Shown here piece after piece: positions 11,304 to 21,515 of a stretch of DNA of 64,000 nt (its first letter is position 1; each line of letters starts with the position of its first letter). Made by a program: the position numbers and the translations under genes. The DNA comes from Erinaceus europaeus (lineage: Eukaryota; Chordata; Mammalia; Eulipotyphla; Erinaceidae), in NCBI RefSeq assembly GCF_950295315.1, contig NC_080185.1, positions 48,465,237 to 48,529,236 on the forward strand, in the 5' to 3' direction. The notes under the pieces were generated by a model. It was not told the DNA's origin, did no database searches, and was given only the letters and a program-made list of their open reading frames with translations.

Positions 11304-11539
11304 AAGGGGCCGGGTATTGACATACCTGGTTGAGCGCACATGTTACAATGAACAAAGACCTGAATTCAAGCCCCCAACCCCCATCTGCAGGGGAAAGTTT
11401 CACAAGAGGGTGAAGTATATCTACAGGTGTCTCTCTGTCTCTCTTCCTCTCTATTTCCCCCTTCCTTCTTGATTTCTGACTCTCTATCCAATACATAAAC
11501 AAAGACAATAAATATAAATAATTAAAATACGCTTGTAAA
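11304..11539 (+). mobile_element. tRNA-derived SINE with TSD
   Basis: Same family as its left neighbour. The TSD is 'aatgttgtagtcta' (11290-11303) against 11540-11553, with one mismatch. The head and tail are both complete. Confidence 0.9.
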
Positions 11540-11554
11540 AATGTTGTGGTCTAT

Positions 11555-11834
11555 ACATTATTATTATGATTATGATTACCACCAGATTAGTGCCAGTACT
11601 ACGAATCCACTGCTCCTGGTGGCTATTTTTTTCATTTGTTTTTCCTTAAATATTTATTTGACAGGATAGAGAGAAATTGAGAGGGGAGGAGAGACAGAGA
11701 GAGAATGATAGATACCTGAAGAGCTGCTTCACAGCTCATGAAGTACTCCTCTGTAGGAGGGGAGTGGGAGGAGAATTGGGGTCCTCCCACATGGTAATGT
11801 GCACATTTAGCCTGGTGCCACTTCCTGGCCCTAT
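11555..11834 (-). mobile_element. Long SINE variant with extra 3' module
   Basis: On the minus strand a normal SINE head and core ends in the extra module ('caccaggagcagtggattcg', 11580-11625), followed by an ATT-rich tail at the left end. This is the second copy of the composite form found at 6326-6715. Confidence 0.7.
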
Positions 11835-12067
11835 GCATATCAAAATTCCCTTCCTCCTTCAGGATAGTAATATTCCATTTAATTTACATAGGACTTATGT
11901 TTTCTACCCATTCATTTCTTCACAAACTTTTGGATATCTGCCATCTTTTGGCTGTTGTGAGTAATACTGGTATGAGTATGAGTGTAAAAATATTTCTCTG
12001 AGTCCATTTTCACTACTTACCCAGAAGTTAAATTACTTGATCATATGTTAGTTCTATTTTAATTTTT

Positions 12068-12402
12068 TTATTTATTTTATTTATTTTTTATTTAAGAAAG
12101 GATTAATTAACAAAACCATAGGGTAGGAGGGGTACAACTCCACACAATTCCCACCACCCAATCTCCATATCCCACCCCCTCCCCCGATAGCTTTCCCATT
12201 CTCTATCCCTCTGGGAGCATGGACCCAGGGTCATTGAGGGTTGCAGAAGGTAGAAGGTCTGGCTTCTGTGATTGCTTCCTCGCTGAACATGGGCGTTGAC
12301 TGGTCGGTCCATACTCCCAGTCTGCCTCTCTCTTTCCCTAGTAGGATGGGTCTCTGGGGAAGCTGAGCTCCAGGACACATTGGTGGTGTCTTCAATCCAG
12401 GG
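12068..12402 (-). mobile_element. Short L1 3'-end insertion with TSD
   Basis: Only the terminal 335 bases of the L1 3' UTR, flanked by 'tctattttaattttt' at 12053-12067 and 12403-12417. Its 5' truncation point, right at 'cctggattgaagac', is shared with the fragment nested at 35281-35602. Confidence 0.85.
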
Positions 12403-12502
12403 TCTATTTTAATTTTTAGTTAAACATTTTATAAGAATTGCCATACCATTTTCCCAGTGAGTGTGCCAATTTATATTTCCACCAGAAATTTAAAGATCAA
12501 GG

Positions 12503-12575
12503 GTTCAGGGGCCATGTGGTGATGTACCTAGTTAAGTGTCCCTGGCCAGCATTTATTGTAGCCTTGTGTGTGTGT
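12503..12575 (+). mobile_element. SINE head fragment
   Basis: 'aggggccatgtggtgatgta' followed by 'cctagttaagtgt' is the head of the family seen at 10844. The body is missing. Confidence 0.5.
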
Positions 12576-12846
12576 TTTTTAAATATTTATTTATTTACTC
12601 ATTCCCTTTTTGTTGCCCTTGATGTTTTATTGTTGTTATTACTGATATCATTGTTGTTGGATAGGACAGAGAGAAATGGAGAGAGGAGGGGAAGACAGAG
12701 AGGGGGAGAGAAAGATAGACATCTGCAGACCTGCTTTACAATCTGTGATGAGACACCCTGCAGTTGGGGAGCCAGGGGGCTTGAATGCAGACCTTTGTCA
12801 TTTGTGCCACCTGCTTAACCCATTGCACCACCGCCCAACTCCCAGC
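12576..12846 (-). mobile_element. Young tRNA-derived SINE
   Basis: On the minus strand it has the head, the B-box-like region, the 'agacctgcttta' complement of the core, CT-rich tract and TTTATT tail. At its head end 'agcccaactccc' is repeated in tandem. Confidence 0.85.
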
Positions 12847-13074
12847 CCAACTCCCAGCCTGGTGTTTTAGAATTGCAAAATCCTACATTTAGATAGACAG
12901 AACTTCAATCTTTTAAGTGTATGCCCCATATTGTATGTGAACAGCAAAAATCCTGTGATTATTATGTAAATAAGGTATTATTATTAAATATGGATAAGTT
13001 GAGATAAATATAAAGAAATCAAAATGGAGAGGTAATATAGGAAATCAGCATGGTGAAGCAAAAAGGAGCCAGAA

Positions 13075-13260
13075 AACACAATCTTTGGCATCCGAGTAGC
13101 CGTTCACTGACTACATGACTTTGGGTATATGTTTAGTTATTTAGTCTTCTTTTGAAATGATGGTAAAAATCTGTACTATGTACCTATTGTGGTGGTCATG
13201 CAGTAAAATAAAAGGCAAACTAAACACTCTGAAAAGGTAGAAGCACTAAGCAACTATGTA
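13075..13260 (+). mobile_element. MIR SINE
   Basis: 'actacatgactttgggtata', then 'aaatgatggtaaaaatctgt' and 'gtagaagcactaagcaac' follow the order of the mammal-wide MIR core and 3' end. Old and diverged. Confidence 0.65.
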
Positions 13261-14035
13261 CTGATAGCATTTTTACTAAGTTCTTCACAGTTGTATACTT
13301 CATCAGGGATGCAGTTAGTGTGAGAAATCTACCCTCATGAACCTTCATAGTGTTTTTCCATAGAGGTATGTGGGGATATAACCCAAATGCAAATTTGTTA
13401 ATATCTTCCTAAATGTTTTTCATAATTTCATGCTTGACTTAACATAGCCTGAACCAACTTCTGAAAACAGGAAAAATGTTATCATTGCATTCCATACCTC
13501 ATGGCAATAAAATTAAAATCATTCTCCATTTCTAAGCTTACAAGACTATTCTTGCTCTGGCTGGTACTGATTTTTCCAAATTCTTATCCTTTCTATCTTT
13601 TATTACACTCTAGATTCATTTGTTTTACTATCTTGACTTCTTTAAATTCTTTCCTGTATAATAGCTACAGATCATGCTTGTGGCTTTTCTTGAAATGACC
13701 ATTTTCATTTCATCTGGCTAGCAGTCCCTCACTTTTAAAATTTTAAATAAATGTAATTTTAAGGGGCAACTTATTTATATTAAAGACATGATAATACTTT
13801 CTCACATATTTACTATGGCAAAATATTTATAGTTCTTATGAGATTTATATAAAAATACCAAATGAAATTTTTTTCCATTTTTAAATCATTGTTTTCCTTT
13901 ATTTACTACACATTTAATGAAGACAGAGACCTTGTATTTGCTTATCAGGCGATACACAATAATTATAGTAAGCATCATATAGTTATTTAATAAATTCTGA
14001 TTGAGTGAATTGCTTAAATACTGCTTTCTTTTTTT
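13261..14035. other. Unique AT-rich intergenic sequence
   Basis: Short open frames such as the 65 codons at 13501-13698 have no recognisable domain or codon signal. I see no repeat family, RNA gene or regulatory motif. Confidence 0.4.
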
Positions 14036-14291
14036 GTATATTTATTTATTTATTTATTTATTTATTTATTTTATTTTATTTAAGAAAGGATTAATTAACA
14101 AAACCATAGGGTAGGAGGGGTACAACTCCACACAATTCCCACACCCAATCTCCATATCCCACCCCCTCCCCCGATAGCTTTCCCATTCTCTATCCCTCTG
14201 GGAGTATGGAACCAGGGTCGTTGTGGGTTGCAGAAGGTGGAAGGTCTGGCTTCTGTAATTGCTTCCCTGCTGAACATGGACATTGAATGGT
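14036..14291 (-). mobile_element. Short L1 3'-end fragment
   Basis: The last ~220 bases of the L1 3' UTR with a (TTTA)n tail at 14036-14071. It ends abruptly at 'gaacatggacattgaatgg' where a SINE begins. Confidence 0.8.
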
Positions 14292-14296
14292 TGTTT

Positions 14297-14556
14297 TTAT
14301 AATATTTATTTAATTTATTTATTCCCTTTTGTTGCCCTTTTTGTTTTATTGCTGTAATTATTGTTGTTATTGATGTTGTTCTTGTTGGATAGGACAGACA
14401 GAAATGGAGGGGGGGAGACAGAAAGGGGGAGAGAAAGACAGACACCTGCAGACCTGCTTTACCGCCTGTGAAGCGACTCCCCTGCAGGTAGGGAGCCTGG
14501 GCCTCGAACCGGGATCCTTACGCCGGTCCTTGCGCTTTGCACCGCCTGTGCTTACA
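14297..14556 (-). mobile_element. Young tRNA-derived SINE, head-truncated
   Basis: Core, CT-rich tract and tail of the 'gggagtcgggcggtagcgca' family on the minus strand. The first ~25 bases of the head are missing at 14556. Confidence 0.8.
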
Positions 14557-15039
14557 ATTTTATTTTTATGATATTTATTTTGTAATAAATAACTCCAGAA
14601 CACAAAAATCAAGTACCAAAGCATCGGAGGGTGGAATTTCAATGTACTCTTTTCTCTCTTACTTCTTCTGGGACCACTAATGGTTTCCTGATATTTTAGT
14701 TTGAATTAAACAAATAGCTAATAGATCATTCCTCTACAGGAGATGTCTTACAAAGACCCATATGTTTTATTAGTACTTATATCCATTTGAGGTTTCCCTG
14801 TGCTAAACCGAATTATAATCTAAAACACTTAACATTTTCAATGCTTCTGGATTCCCAGTGATATTAGTATAGTAAACTTTGAATATAAAATACCTTTTGC
14901 ATGTAGAACAACTGAATCTAAAATAAAATATGTTTACAATTTTCATTTTTACTTTTCTATCTTTTTAACATACTATCTAGTAAATATTTCAATAGTTTCA
15001 CATCTCCATTATTTTATTTGCATTTATGTCTGTTTATAT
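14557..15039. other. Unique AT-rich sequence
   Basis: No supported feature. Confidence 0.35.
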
Positions 15040-15210
15040 TTATGCATTCATTCATTTAAATATTTACTTATTCAATTATTTACTTATTTTTAACTAAAGA
15101 ACTGCTCAGTTCTGGTTTATGGTCCCACTGAGGACTAAATTTTGAACCTTTAATGTCTCAGGCATGAAAGTATTTTTGCATAACCATCATGCTATCTTCC
15201 TAGTCTGCTT
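15040..15210 (-). mobile_element. tRNA-derived SINE ('agatagcatgatggttatgc' family)
   Basis: On the minus strand: 'gatagcatgatggttatgca', 'ttcatgcctgagacattaaa', 'gggaccataaaccagaactg'. It is an older family than the CT-rich SINEs; other copies lie at 18096, 30930, 32998 and 49708. Confidence 0.65.
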
Positions 15211-15359
15211 TGAAATAATTTTTTAACTTTAACTCAATTTAGCAATTTCAACAATAGTATATACAATTATAGTGTCTTTCACTCGTCCTTCACTGATTCT
15301 AAATATAATTAATTGCTTCCTTTAGTAGAATTATGTATTTATTATTATTATTAAAACAT

Positions 15360-15640
15360 ATTATTTATTACTTACTGGCTAGAGGCAGATAGAAATACAG
15401 AGGAAAGGTGAAATAGAGAAGGAGAAAAAGAAAGACAGCTGCAGTACTGCTTCATGACTCATGAAGCCTTCCCCCTGTCAGTGGAGACCATGGTCCTTGC
15501 ACATTGTTACCTGTGCACTCAGCCAGGTGCTCTCCTCCTTTAACATTTCAAGTATCTGCTAGAGACAAAGAGAAATTGAAAGGGAAAGGGAGATAGGGAG
15601 AGTAAAAGAGGATAGTTATTTAAATGTTCTTATCATGGGT
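15360..15640 (-). mobile_element. tRNA-derived SINE plus partial second copy
   Basis: Near-complete minus-strand SINE to about 15540, directly followed by the tail-side part of another copy ('gctagagacaaagagaaatt'...). Confidence 0.65.
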
Positions 15641-15929
15641 CCCCAGTTGTATAGGTGACTTACATTTTTTTTTTATCAGTTTGTGGTTTGCCTTTTCATT
15701 ACTTTAACAGAGTTTGTCACAGTGTAATTATTTAAAAAAAAATAGTGGTTTAATTTTCAATTTTCCCTTTATAGATTGGTGGTGAGTCTAATAACTGTCT
15801 ATTACTGAATCCTGAAGACTTCCTATTGTTTCTTTTCCTAAAATAAGTCACAATCGTTTCAGGAACAAAAAACATCCTATATTTCTTTTTACTTCTTCAA
15901 GGATAAACAAATAAATAAGAACAACATAA

Positions 15930-16055
15930 GGTTCAAGAGATAACTCAGTGACTGAGCAGGTGTCTGTATCTAAGACATTATGCTCAATTCCTGACACCAG
16001 CCTATATGTTAGAACTTTGCAGTTTTCTGGTCTCTATTACTTTCTCTCATATAAA
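15930..16055 (+). mobile_element. Old tRNA-derived SINE
   Basis: 'tcaagagataactcagtgac' with 'ctcaattcctgacaccagc' (B-box-like) and a CT-rich end fits the older tRNA SINE family. Confidence 0.5.
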
Positions 16056-16742
16056 TGAAGGATTAAATAAAGGATGACGTAGGTTATTAAGAGGGGAAGT
16101 AATGAGCATTTTATTTATAATATGTGTACTTCCTGTGTAGGAGTTTCTTGAAAGCTCATTCGTGTGGTCTTAATAAAAAACCTAAAATGCTTTCTCACCA
16201 GGGGATTTTAGAAATGAGAAAAGAGGAACCAGTAAAGGTGATATTAATTTGTTGTCTTCAGGGGAAAGACGAGGCTGGTCTCTAAAACATAAGGGCCACA
16301 CCATGACTTCGCTCTTCTATTTAGTTTTGCAATTTATACTTAGAACTGTAATACATTTTAAGTTATCTTTTCTACAGATCTGAGATCTAGTTCAAGCCAT
16401 TCATTTTTCTGTACTCTTTTTATACTACGGAGTTCCTATTATTTTTTTTTAAAGTCTTTCCTTTTCTGAATCATATTTTTAAGCCTTTGTGAAAAAAAAT
16501 GGGCTGTACTTGTTTAGGTCTATTCTGGACTTATTATTTTCCACTGAATTATCTATCAGTTTTTCTTTTCTGAATTGTCTATAAGTCTGTCAACACCACA
16601 TTATCCTGACTCCTGTGGTTAAACACTGAGTCTTAATATCAGGTAGTGTTAATTCCTTAGTCTTAAATTGTCATACATATTCCACATTTCTTGCTTTTTC
16701 ACATGAATTTAAAAATCAATTTTTTTTCTTAAAAATATTTGG
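16056..16742. other. Unique AT-rich sequence
   Basis: No gene or repeat recognised. Confidence 0.35.
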
Positions 16743-16905
16743 GGGAGAGGATCTGAGTGATAGCTCACCTGGTGTAGTGCACATGTCAATATGTATGAAG
16801 ACATAGGTTCACGCCCCAGGAACCCACTTACATGGGGAAAGCTTCACAAGCAGTAAAGCCATGCTGAAGTGTCTGTCACTCTTGACTCTCACCTTCTATC
16901 TAAAG
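16743..16905 (+). mobile_element. tRNA-derived SINE, diverged
   Basis: 'gagtgatagctcacctggtg', 'ggttcacgccccaggaaccc' (B-box-like) and 'ggggaaagcttcacaagcag' follow the CT-rich SINE order. Confidence 0.65.
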
Positions 16906-16907
16906 GA

Positions 16908-18058
16908 AAGAAGTATTCTGTTGTCATGAGGAGGAATGTTCCAAGCTGCCCCAATTTCAGGACCCATCTTCCTTGGTTGGAACATAGAGTATGTTGTCCA
17001 TCCTCCCTTCAGAGGATGGAACATTCTCTACCGTTGTTGATCCAAGTTGAGGGCAAGGTCCTATGGGAGCCCACTCAGGGGTCTATTGTCTTGTTCCCGA
17101 TAGAGATGAATGGTAATATTGGGGAGGGGTATTTATTCGAGGTGTATGTCCATCATGTCTGTTTGGGAATCTCAGGACTCCCTGATTAGGGCACCAGCTG
17201 ATGGGGTGGCCTGATAGTGACTAAAGAGTCATTGTTAAAGTATGCCAGAATGTGAACTCAGATCTACAAGGATGCAGAGGTCACATAGGCTGCTAAGCTG
17301 AATACTGGTCCCAGATCACATCAAATGGATGGGGTTTACAGTCAACAATATTTATACACTTTTCCCATATTTGGGAGCCACTCTCTTCCCTGATCCAGCT
17401 TTCTGGTCCTTTTTCCAGCCATGACATCATCACCCCAGACAATAACTTGGATACACCTTCATATCAGATTTCAGGCTTAGGGGAAAAAAAAAAAAACTAG
17501 GAAAGTCACAGGCCCTTTGGAATATAACTAAAATAGGCCTACTAGCTACCCACAAAATGGAGACCCCCCAACTCTTCATCTGCACTATTCCAGCCCTTAG
17601 GTTCATGATTAATCAACAACCTGTTTGGCTTTTTATATTAACTCTCTTTTCAGCCACCATGTTCCAGACGCTACCATAATGCTAACCAGACTTCCCTGGA
17701 CAGACAGCCCCACCAGTGTGTCCTGGGGCCCAGATTCCCCAGAGCTCCACCCCACTAAGGAAAGATAGATACAGGCTGGAATATGGATCAACCTGTCAAC
17801 TCCCATGTTCAGCGGGAAAGCAATTAAAGAAGCCAAACCATCAACCTTCTGCACCCCATAATGACCCTGGGTCCATACTCCCAGAGGGATAAAGAACAGG
17901 AAAGCTAAAGAACAGAAAGGGGAGGGGATGGGATACGGAGTTCTGGTGGTGGGAATTATGTGACATTGTACCCCTCTTATCCTATGGTTTTGTTAATGTT
18001 TCCTTTTTGTAAATAAAAAATAAAAATGAAATAAATATAAAATAAAATAAAAATACTT
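16908..18058 (+). mobile_element. Old L1 3' UTR with inverted 5' segment
   Basis: From 17248 to 18058 the sequence is plus-strand L1 3' UTR ending in an A-rich tail. From about 16915 to 17247 it is the segment that should come immediately before, but inverted. Comparison with the collinear copy at 22250-22570 shows this. It is the twin-priming signature. The 106-codon frame at 16869-17189 lies in the inverted part and is not a gene. Confidence 0.8.
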
Positions 18059-18095
18059 TTAAAAAATCTAATTGGATTAAAAATGTTTAATTGGG

Positions 18096-18240
18096 TGAGG
18101 GTGATATCTTAATGGCTATGCAAATAGGCGCTCATGCCTGAAGCTCTCAGGTCCCAGGTTCCAGGTCCCAAGTCCCAGATTCAATCCCCTATACCACCAT
18201 AAGCCAGGGCTGAGCTGTGAACTGGTTAATATATATACCA
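18096..18240 (+). mobile_element. Old tRNA-derived SINE
   Basis: 'atcttaatggctatgcaaat', 'gctcatgcctgaagctctca', 'cagattcaatcccctatacc' and 'accataagccagggctgagc' match the family at 15040 in forward orientation. 'ccaggttccaggtcccaagt' shows a small internal stutter. Confidence 0.65.
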
Positions 18241-18313
18241 TTGTCATTATTTTTGTAGTATCTGAGGGTTTGCTTCTTCAGGATGACTAATTTAGATAGA
18301 AAGAAAAGGCATT

Positions 18314-18597
18314 GGGAGTCGGGCGGTAGCGCAGCGGGTTAAGCTCAGGTGGCACTAAGCACAAGGAACAGAGGAAGGATCCCGGTTTGAGCCCCCGGCT
18401 CTCCACCTGCAGGGGAGTCACTTCACAGGTGGTGAAGCAGGTCTGCAGGTGTCTGTCTTTCTCTCCCCCTCTCTGTCTTCCCCTCCTCTCTCCATTTCTC
18501 TCTGTCCTATCCAACAACAATGACATCAATAATAACTACAACAACAAAACAACAAGGGCAACAAAAGGAATAAATAAATAAATAAAATTTAAAAAAA
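18314..18597 (+). mobile_element. Young tRNA-derived SINE with TSD
   Basis: Near-consensus copy of the commonest family, TSD 'aagaaaaggcatt' at 18301-18313 against 18598-18610 (one mismatch). The tRNA-like head carries A-box-like 'tagcgcagcgggttaa' and B-box-like 'ggtttgagccc' elements, the internal Pol III promoter expected in a tRNA SINE. Confidence 0.9.
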
Positions 18598-18722
18598 AAG
18601 AAAAGGCACTTAATATGATACCTGCCTATGTCAGATGAACTGATGAAATAGTGAATAGCCGTGTTTGTTATCTTTAGTACAGCTAAATTCTATGAAGTTA
18701 AACTTCTGAAAATTGTATTATG

Positions 18723-18900
18723 TATGAGAGAGGGTTCACTGTATGAGAGAGGGTTCACTGTGTAGGGTGCTTACATTGTCATACAAAAGACACATCTCTG
18801 TGCTGTGGCACTACATGGGGGGTATTATGTCATCAAGAAGGTTTGATGCTGTGGTGCCTCCTCCATTTTATCTAAGAGAATGAAATGTTTGAAGTAGAGC
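18723..18900 (+). mobile_element. Diverged SINE with 19-bp tandem duplication
   Basis: 'tatgagagagggttcactg' occurs twice head to tail (18723-18741 and 18742-18760). The rest resembles an old CT-rich tRNA SINE. Confidence 0.45.
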
Positions 18901-18904
18901 AACC

Positions 18905-19075
18905 TTACATGTGCGAGACTGGTTACCCACACACAAACACAAGAATAAGGGAGGTAGAATAGAGTACTGCTTTGGCACATGTGAGTAGGGATTTAAGCCA
19001 GGGCTTTACAAATACATGCAAGACGGATGCTCTGTTTGAACCATCTCTACTGTCCATAGAGTACTAGTTTTAGGA
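18905..19075 (-). mobile_element. Old tRNA-derived SINE
   Basis: Minus-strand head and B-box-like region with a 'gtgccaaagcagtactctat' core. Diverged. Confidence 0.5.
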
Positions 19076-19234
19076 GACTTTCTGATCAAAGTCTTACTCT
19101 TTTAGTTCAGTTAATTCAACTATTTCAGATAACACTTTGTCAATAGCATAGTAGGTAAAATTGAGACTAATGAGATTTTGAAAGAAAAATAAATATCTGT
19201 GGACAAGTAACAACTGACATATACATTATTTTTC

Positions 19235-19430
19235 AACTTAATTAATTTGATAAGATAGAGAGAAATTGAAAGAGAGAAGGTATAGAGAAAGAGAGACAAA
19301 GAAACACTTGCAACATTGCTTCACCACTTGTGAGGCTTTCCCGTGCAGGTGGGGACTGGGGGCTTTAACCTGGGTCCTTGTGCTTGGTAATATGTGCACT
19401 TAACTAAATGTGCGACTGCCTGTCCCGATA
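19235..19430 (-). mobile_element. tRNA-derived SINE
   Basis: Minus-strand copy of the CT-rich family, with head at 19430 and core 'cctgcacgggaaagcctcac'. Confidence 0.75.
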
Positions 19431-19439
19431 TGTATTTTT

Positions 19440-21220
19440 GTAATGCTTAAATCCAAATAGAATTTCTCTGGAAAGCAGATATTTTATCCAGAAATGAATA
19501 ATACTAAAACACTTGGATAAAATTGAATTATAGCTAACATTGATTATATAGCTTACAGAAGTATGTTAACAGCCCAATTTCCAACAGAATCCTCTTTATA
19601 GTGTTTGTTACTTTTACAATGAAGGTTATTATTATTTTCCTTTTTAATTTTAATATCCTGAAACAGAGTCCTAGTCACCTTCCCCTAAAGTTAGTGTTGC
19701 TTAATCAAGCTATATATTTGTTAACCAAAATTTAACTTACAAATATATGCAAGTAACTCTATATCTTATCTGCAGTCCAAAAAAACTTGAGGGTTTTAAT
19801 TTTTAAAAGGCAAAAGAAGAAAAATTAATCCAGAATAGTCAACCTTAGGTCAGCATGTATTCACCCCAATTTCCTAAGTTTACTGCCTCTACATAAAATG
19901 AATAATGAGAATGGATCTTCAGTCAAGATGATAGCCTTGAAGTCCTCTTTAATTATAATGAAGCCAGACAATTTGACTGGCATATTCCATGGGAGATGGG
20001 GGTTGGAGTAGGTGAGTGCATTATTTAAACACTGAAATTAAATGGGTGGGGAGAAGTGTTTATGTGGGAGTAGGACATATGTGGGAGTATGGAGAAACTA
20101 TGGTTTGCTTAATTTTGCTGTGTAACTAAAATTTCTGAAAAATATATTTAAAAATAAGCAGTATTTTTTACTAATTCCCGGCTACCTTGGAATTCATACA
20201 ACCAGAGTCATATCGCCCTAAGTTTAAGTACCAGCTTAATATGGTTTTTCTTTTGCTCTGTTTCAAGTCAAAATGATAAATTACTAGTCCTCTATGCTTT
20301 AGCTATGAGTCCTATATCAACTGAAGCTGATACGGAATTCTACTTAAGGCTCATGAAGCTGTACAGCATTTGGCAGTGACAAATATGTTCAGTTTACAGT
20401 AATAGAGACTCATCAGAACTTGGATATTGAGTTTTGTTCAGCTGACACTCATTTGAGGAGTAGCTTCTAAAATACTTTTTCAAAAACTTATGATTCTCTG
20501 ACAGTAAAGAAAAACTATCCAGAGTATTTTTGGCTACCTCATCAGCAGGTATAGAAAGAAATTATGGTTTCTAAATTTAAAGTCAGTTTTAGAAGTTGCA
20601 TTTCTGACATTCCACTCATGTCCTGTTAATTATTTCTTCTGTTTCTTGAAATTGATTCTGCAGCAGCCTGAGAAGACTCTCATTATTAAACAGTGTACTG
20701 GTTAATTTCAATGACAATCAAAAGACATGACAAAGGAGGCATATTTTTTTTAAATAAACAGAATGTTAAGCAACTGAATATCTATTGAGGAGACCTATAT
20801 TATAGTTTATAGGCATAAGCAGGGTAGCCTATATTTCTGTAACTTGGAAATACCAAAATACAAAGTGATCCTAATTTTCCTTCGATGACCTAGTGTACAG
20901 TAAAATATACTTACTATATAATTATCAGTTTTAAAGATGATATCCAGGATGCTGAGCTTTGCCAAAGTATTGTTCTAGCCCTACAGGCTAGATAAAATAT
21001 GTGACAGAAACATAACTAGCAATACAATAACCACAGCAATGTAATAATCAGCCAAACTAAGTCAGTAAAACTGGTTCAAATCAATATATTAGGCTACAAG
21101 AATATGTCAGATTAAAAGAAACAAATATAACAACAAAGAAAATTAAAAATAACTAAAACAATTCCTCTTTCTTTTAGAAAGCTTATGAATGTGAAGTGCA
21201 ATAAATAAAATAACATCTAA
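19440..21220. other. AT-rich sequence with an ancient L1 3' end
   Basis: No gene found. Around 19975-20155 'gaaactatggtttgctt' and 'tttgctgtgtaactaaaatt' resemble the 3' end of ancient mammalian L1M elements on the plus strand. The rest is unrecognised. Confidence 0.4.
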
Positions 21221-21224
21221 CAGC

Positions 21225-21515
21225 CAAAGAAACTATCACACAAAGAGACCCCTTACACAACGGGAGAACATCTTCACATGCCATATATCCGACAAGAGAC
21301 GATCACCAAAATATACAGAGCAAAAAACAAACTTAGCAACAATGATCCTGGGTCCATGCTCCCAGAGGGATAAAGAATGGGAAAGCTATCAGGGGAGGGG
21401 GTGGGAAATGGAGATTGGGTGGTGGGAATTGTGTGGAATTGTACCCCTCCTACCCTATGGTTTTGTTAATTAATCCTTTCTTAAATAAAAAAATAAAATA
21501 AAAATTTTTTTAAAA
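21225..21515 (+). mobile_element. L1 with large internal deletion
   Basis: ORF2 sequence (21225-21335, ending 'caaacttagcaa') is joined directly to the last 175 bases of the 3' UTR ('caatgatcctgggtccat' onward). Compared with the full-length L1 in this window about 1.8 kb is missing. The junction lacks GT-AG splice sites, so a deletion or template jump is more likely than splicing. Confidence 0.75.

Noticed and set aside
18314..18400. tRNA gene, because of A- and B-box-like elements
   Set aside because: No cloverleaf or anticodon arm can be closed, and the sequence continues into a SINE body with poly(A) and TSD.
21320..21345. A spliced L1 RNA origin for the internally deleted L1
   Set aside because: The matching positions in the full-length L1 lack a GT donor and an AG acceptor.
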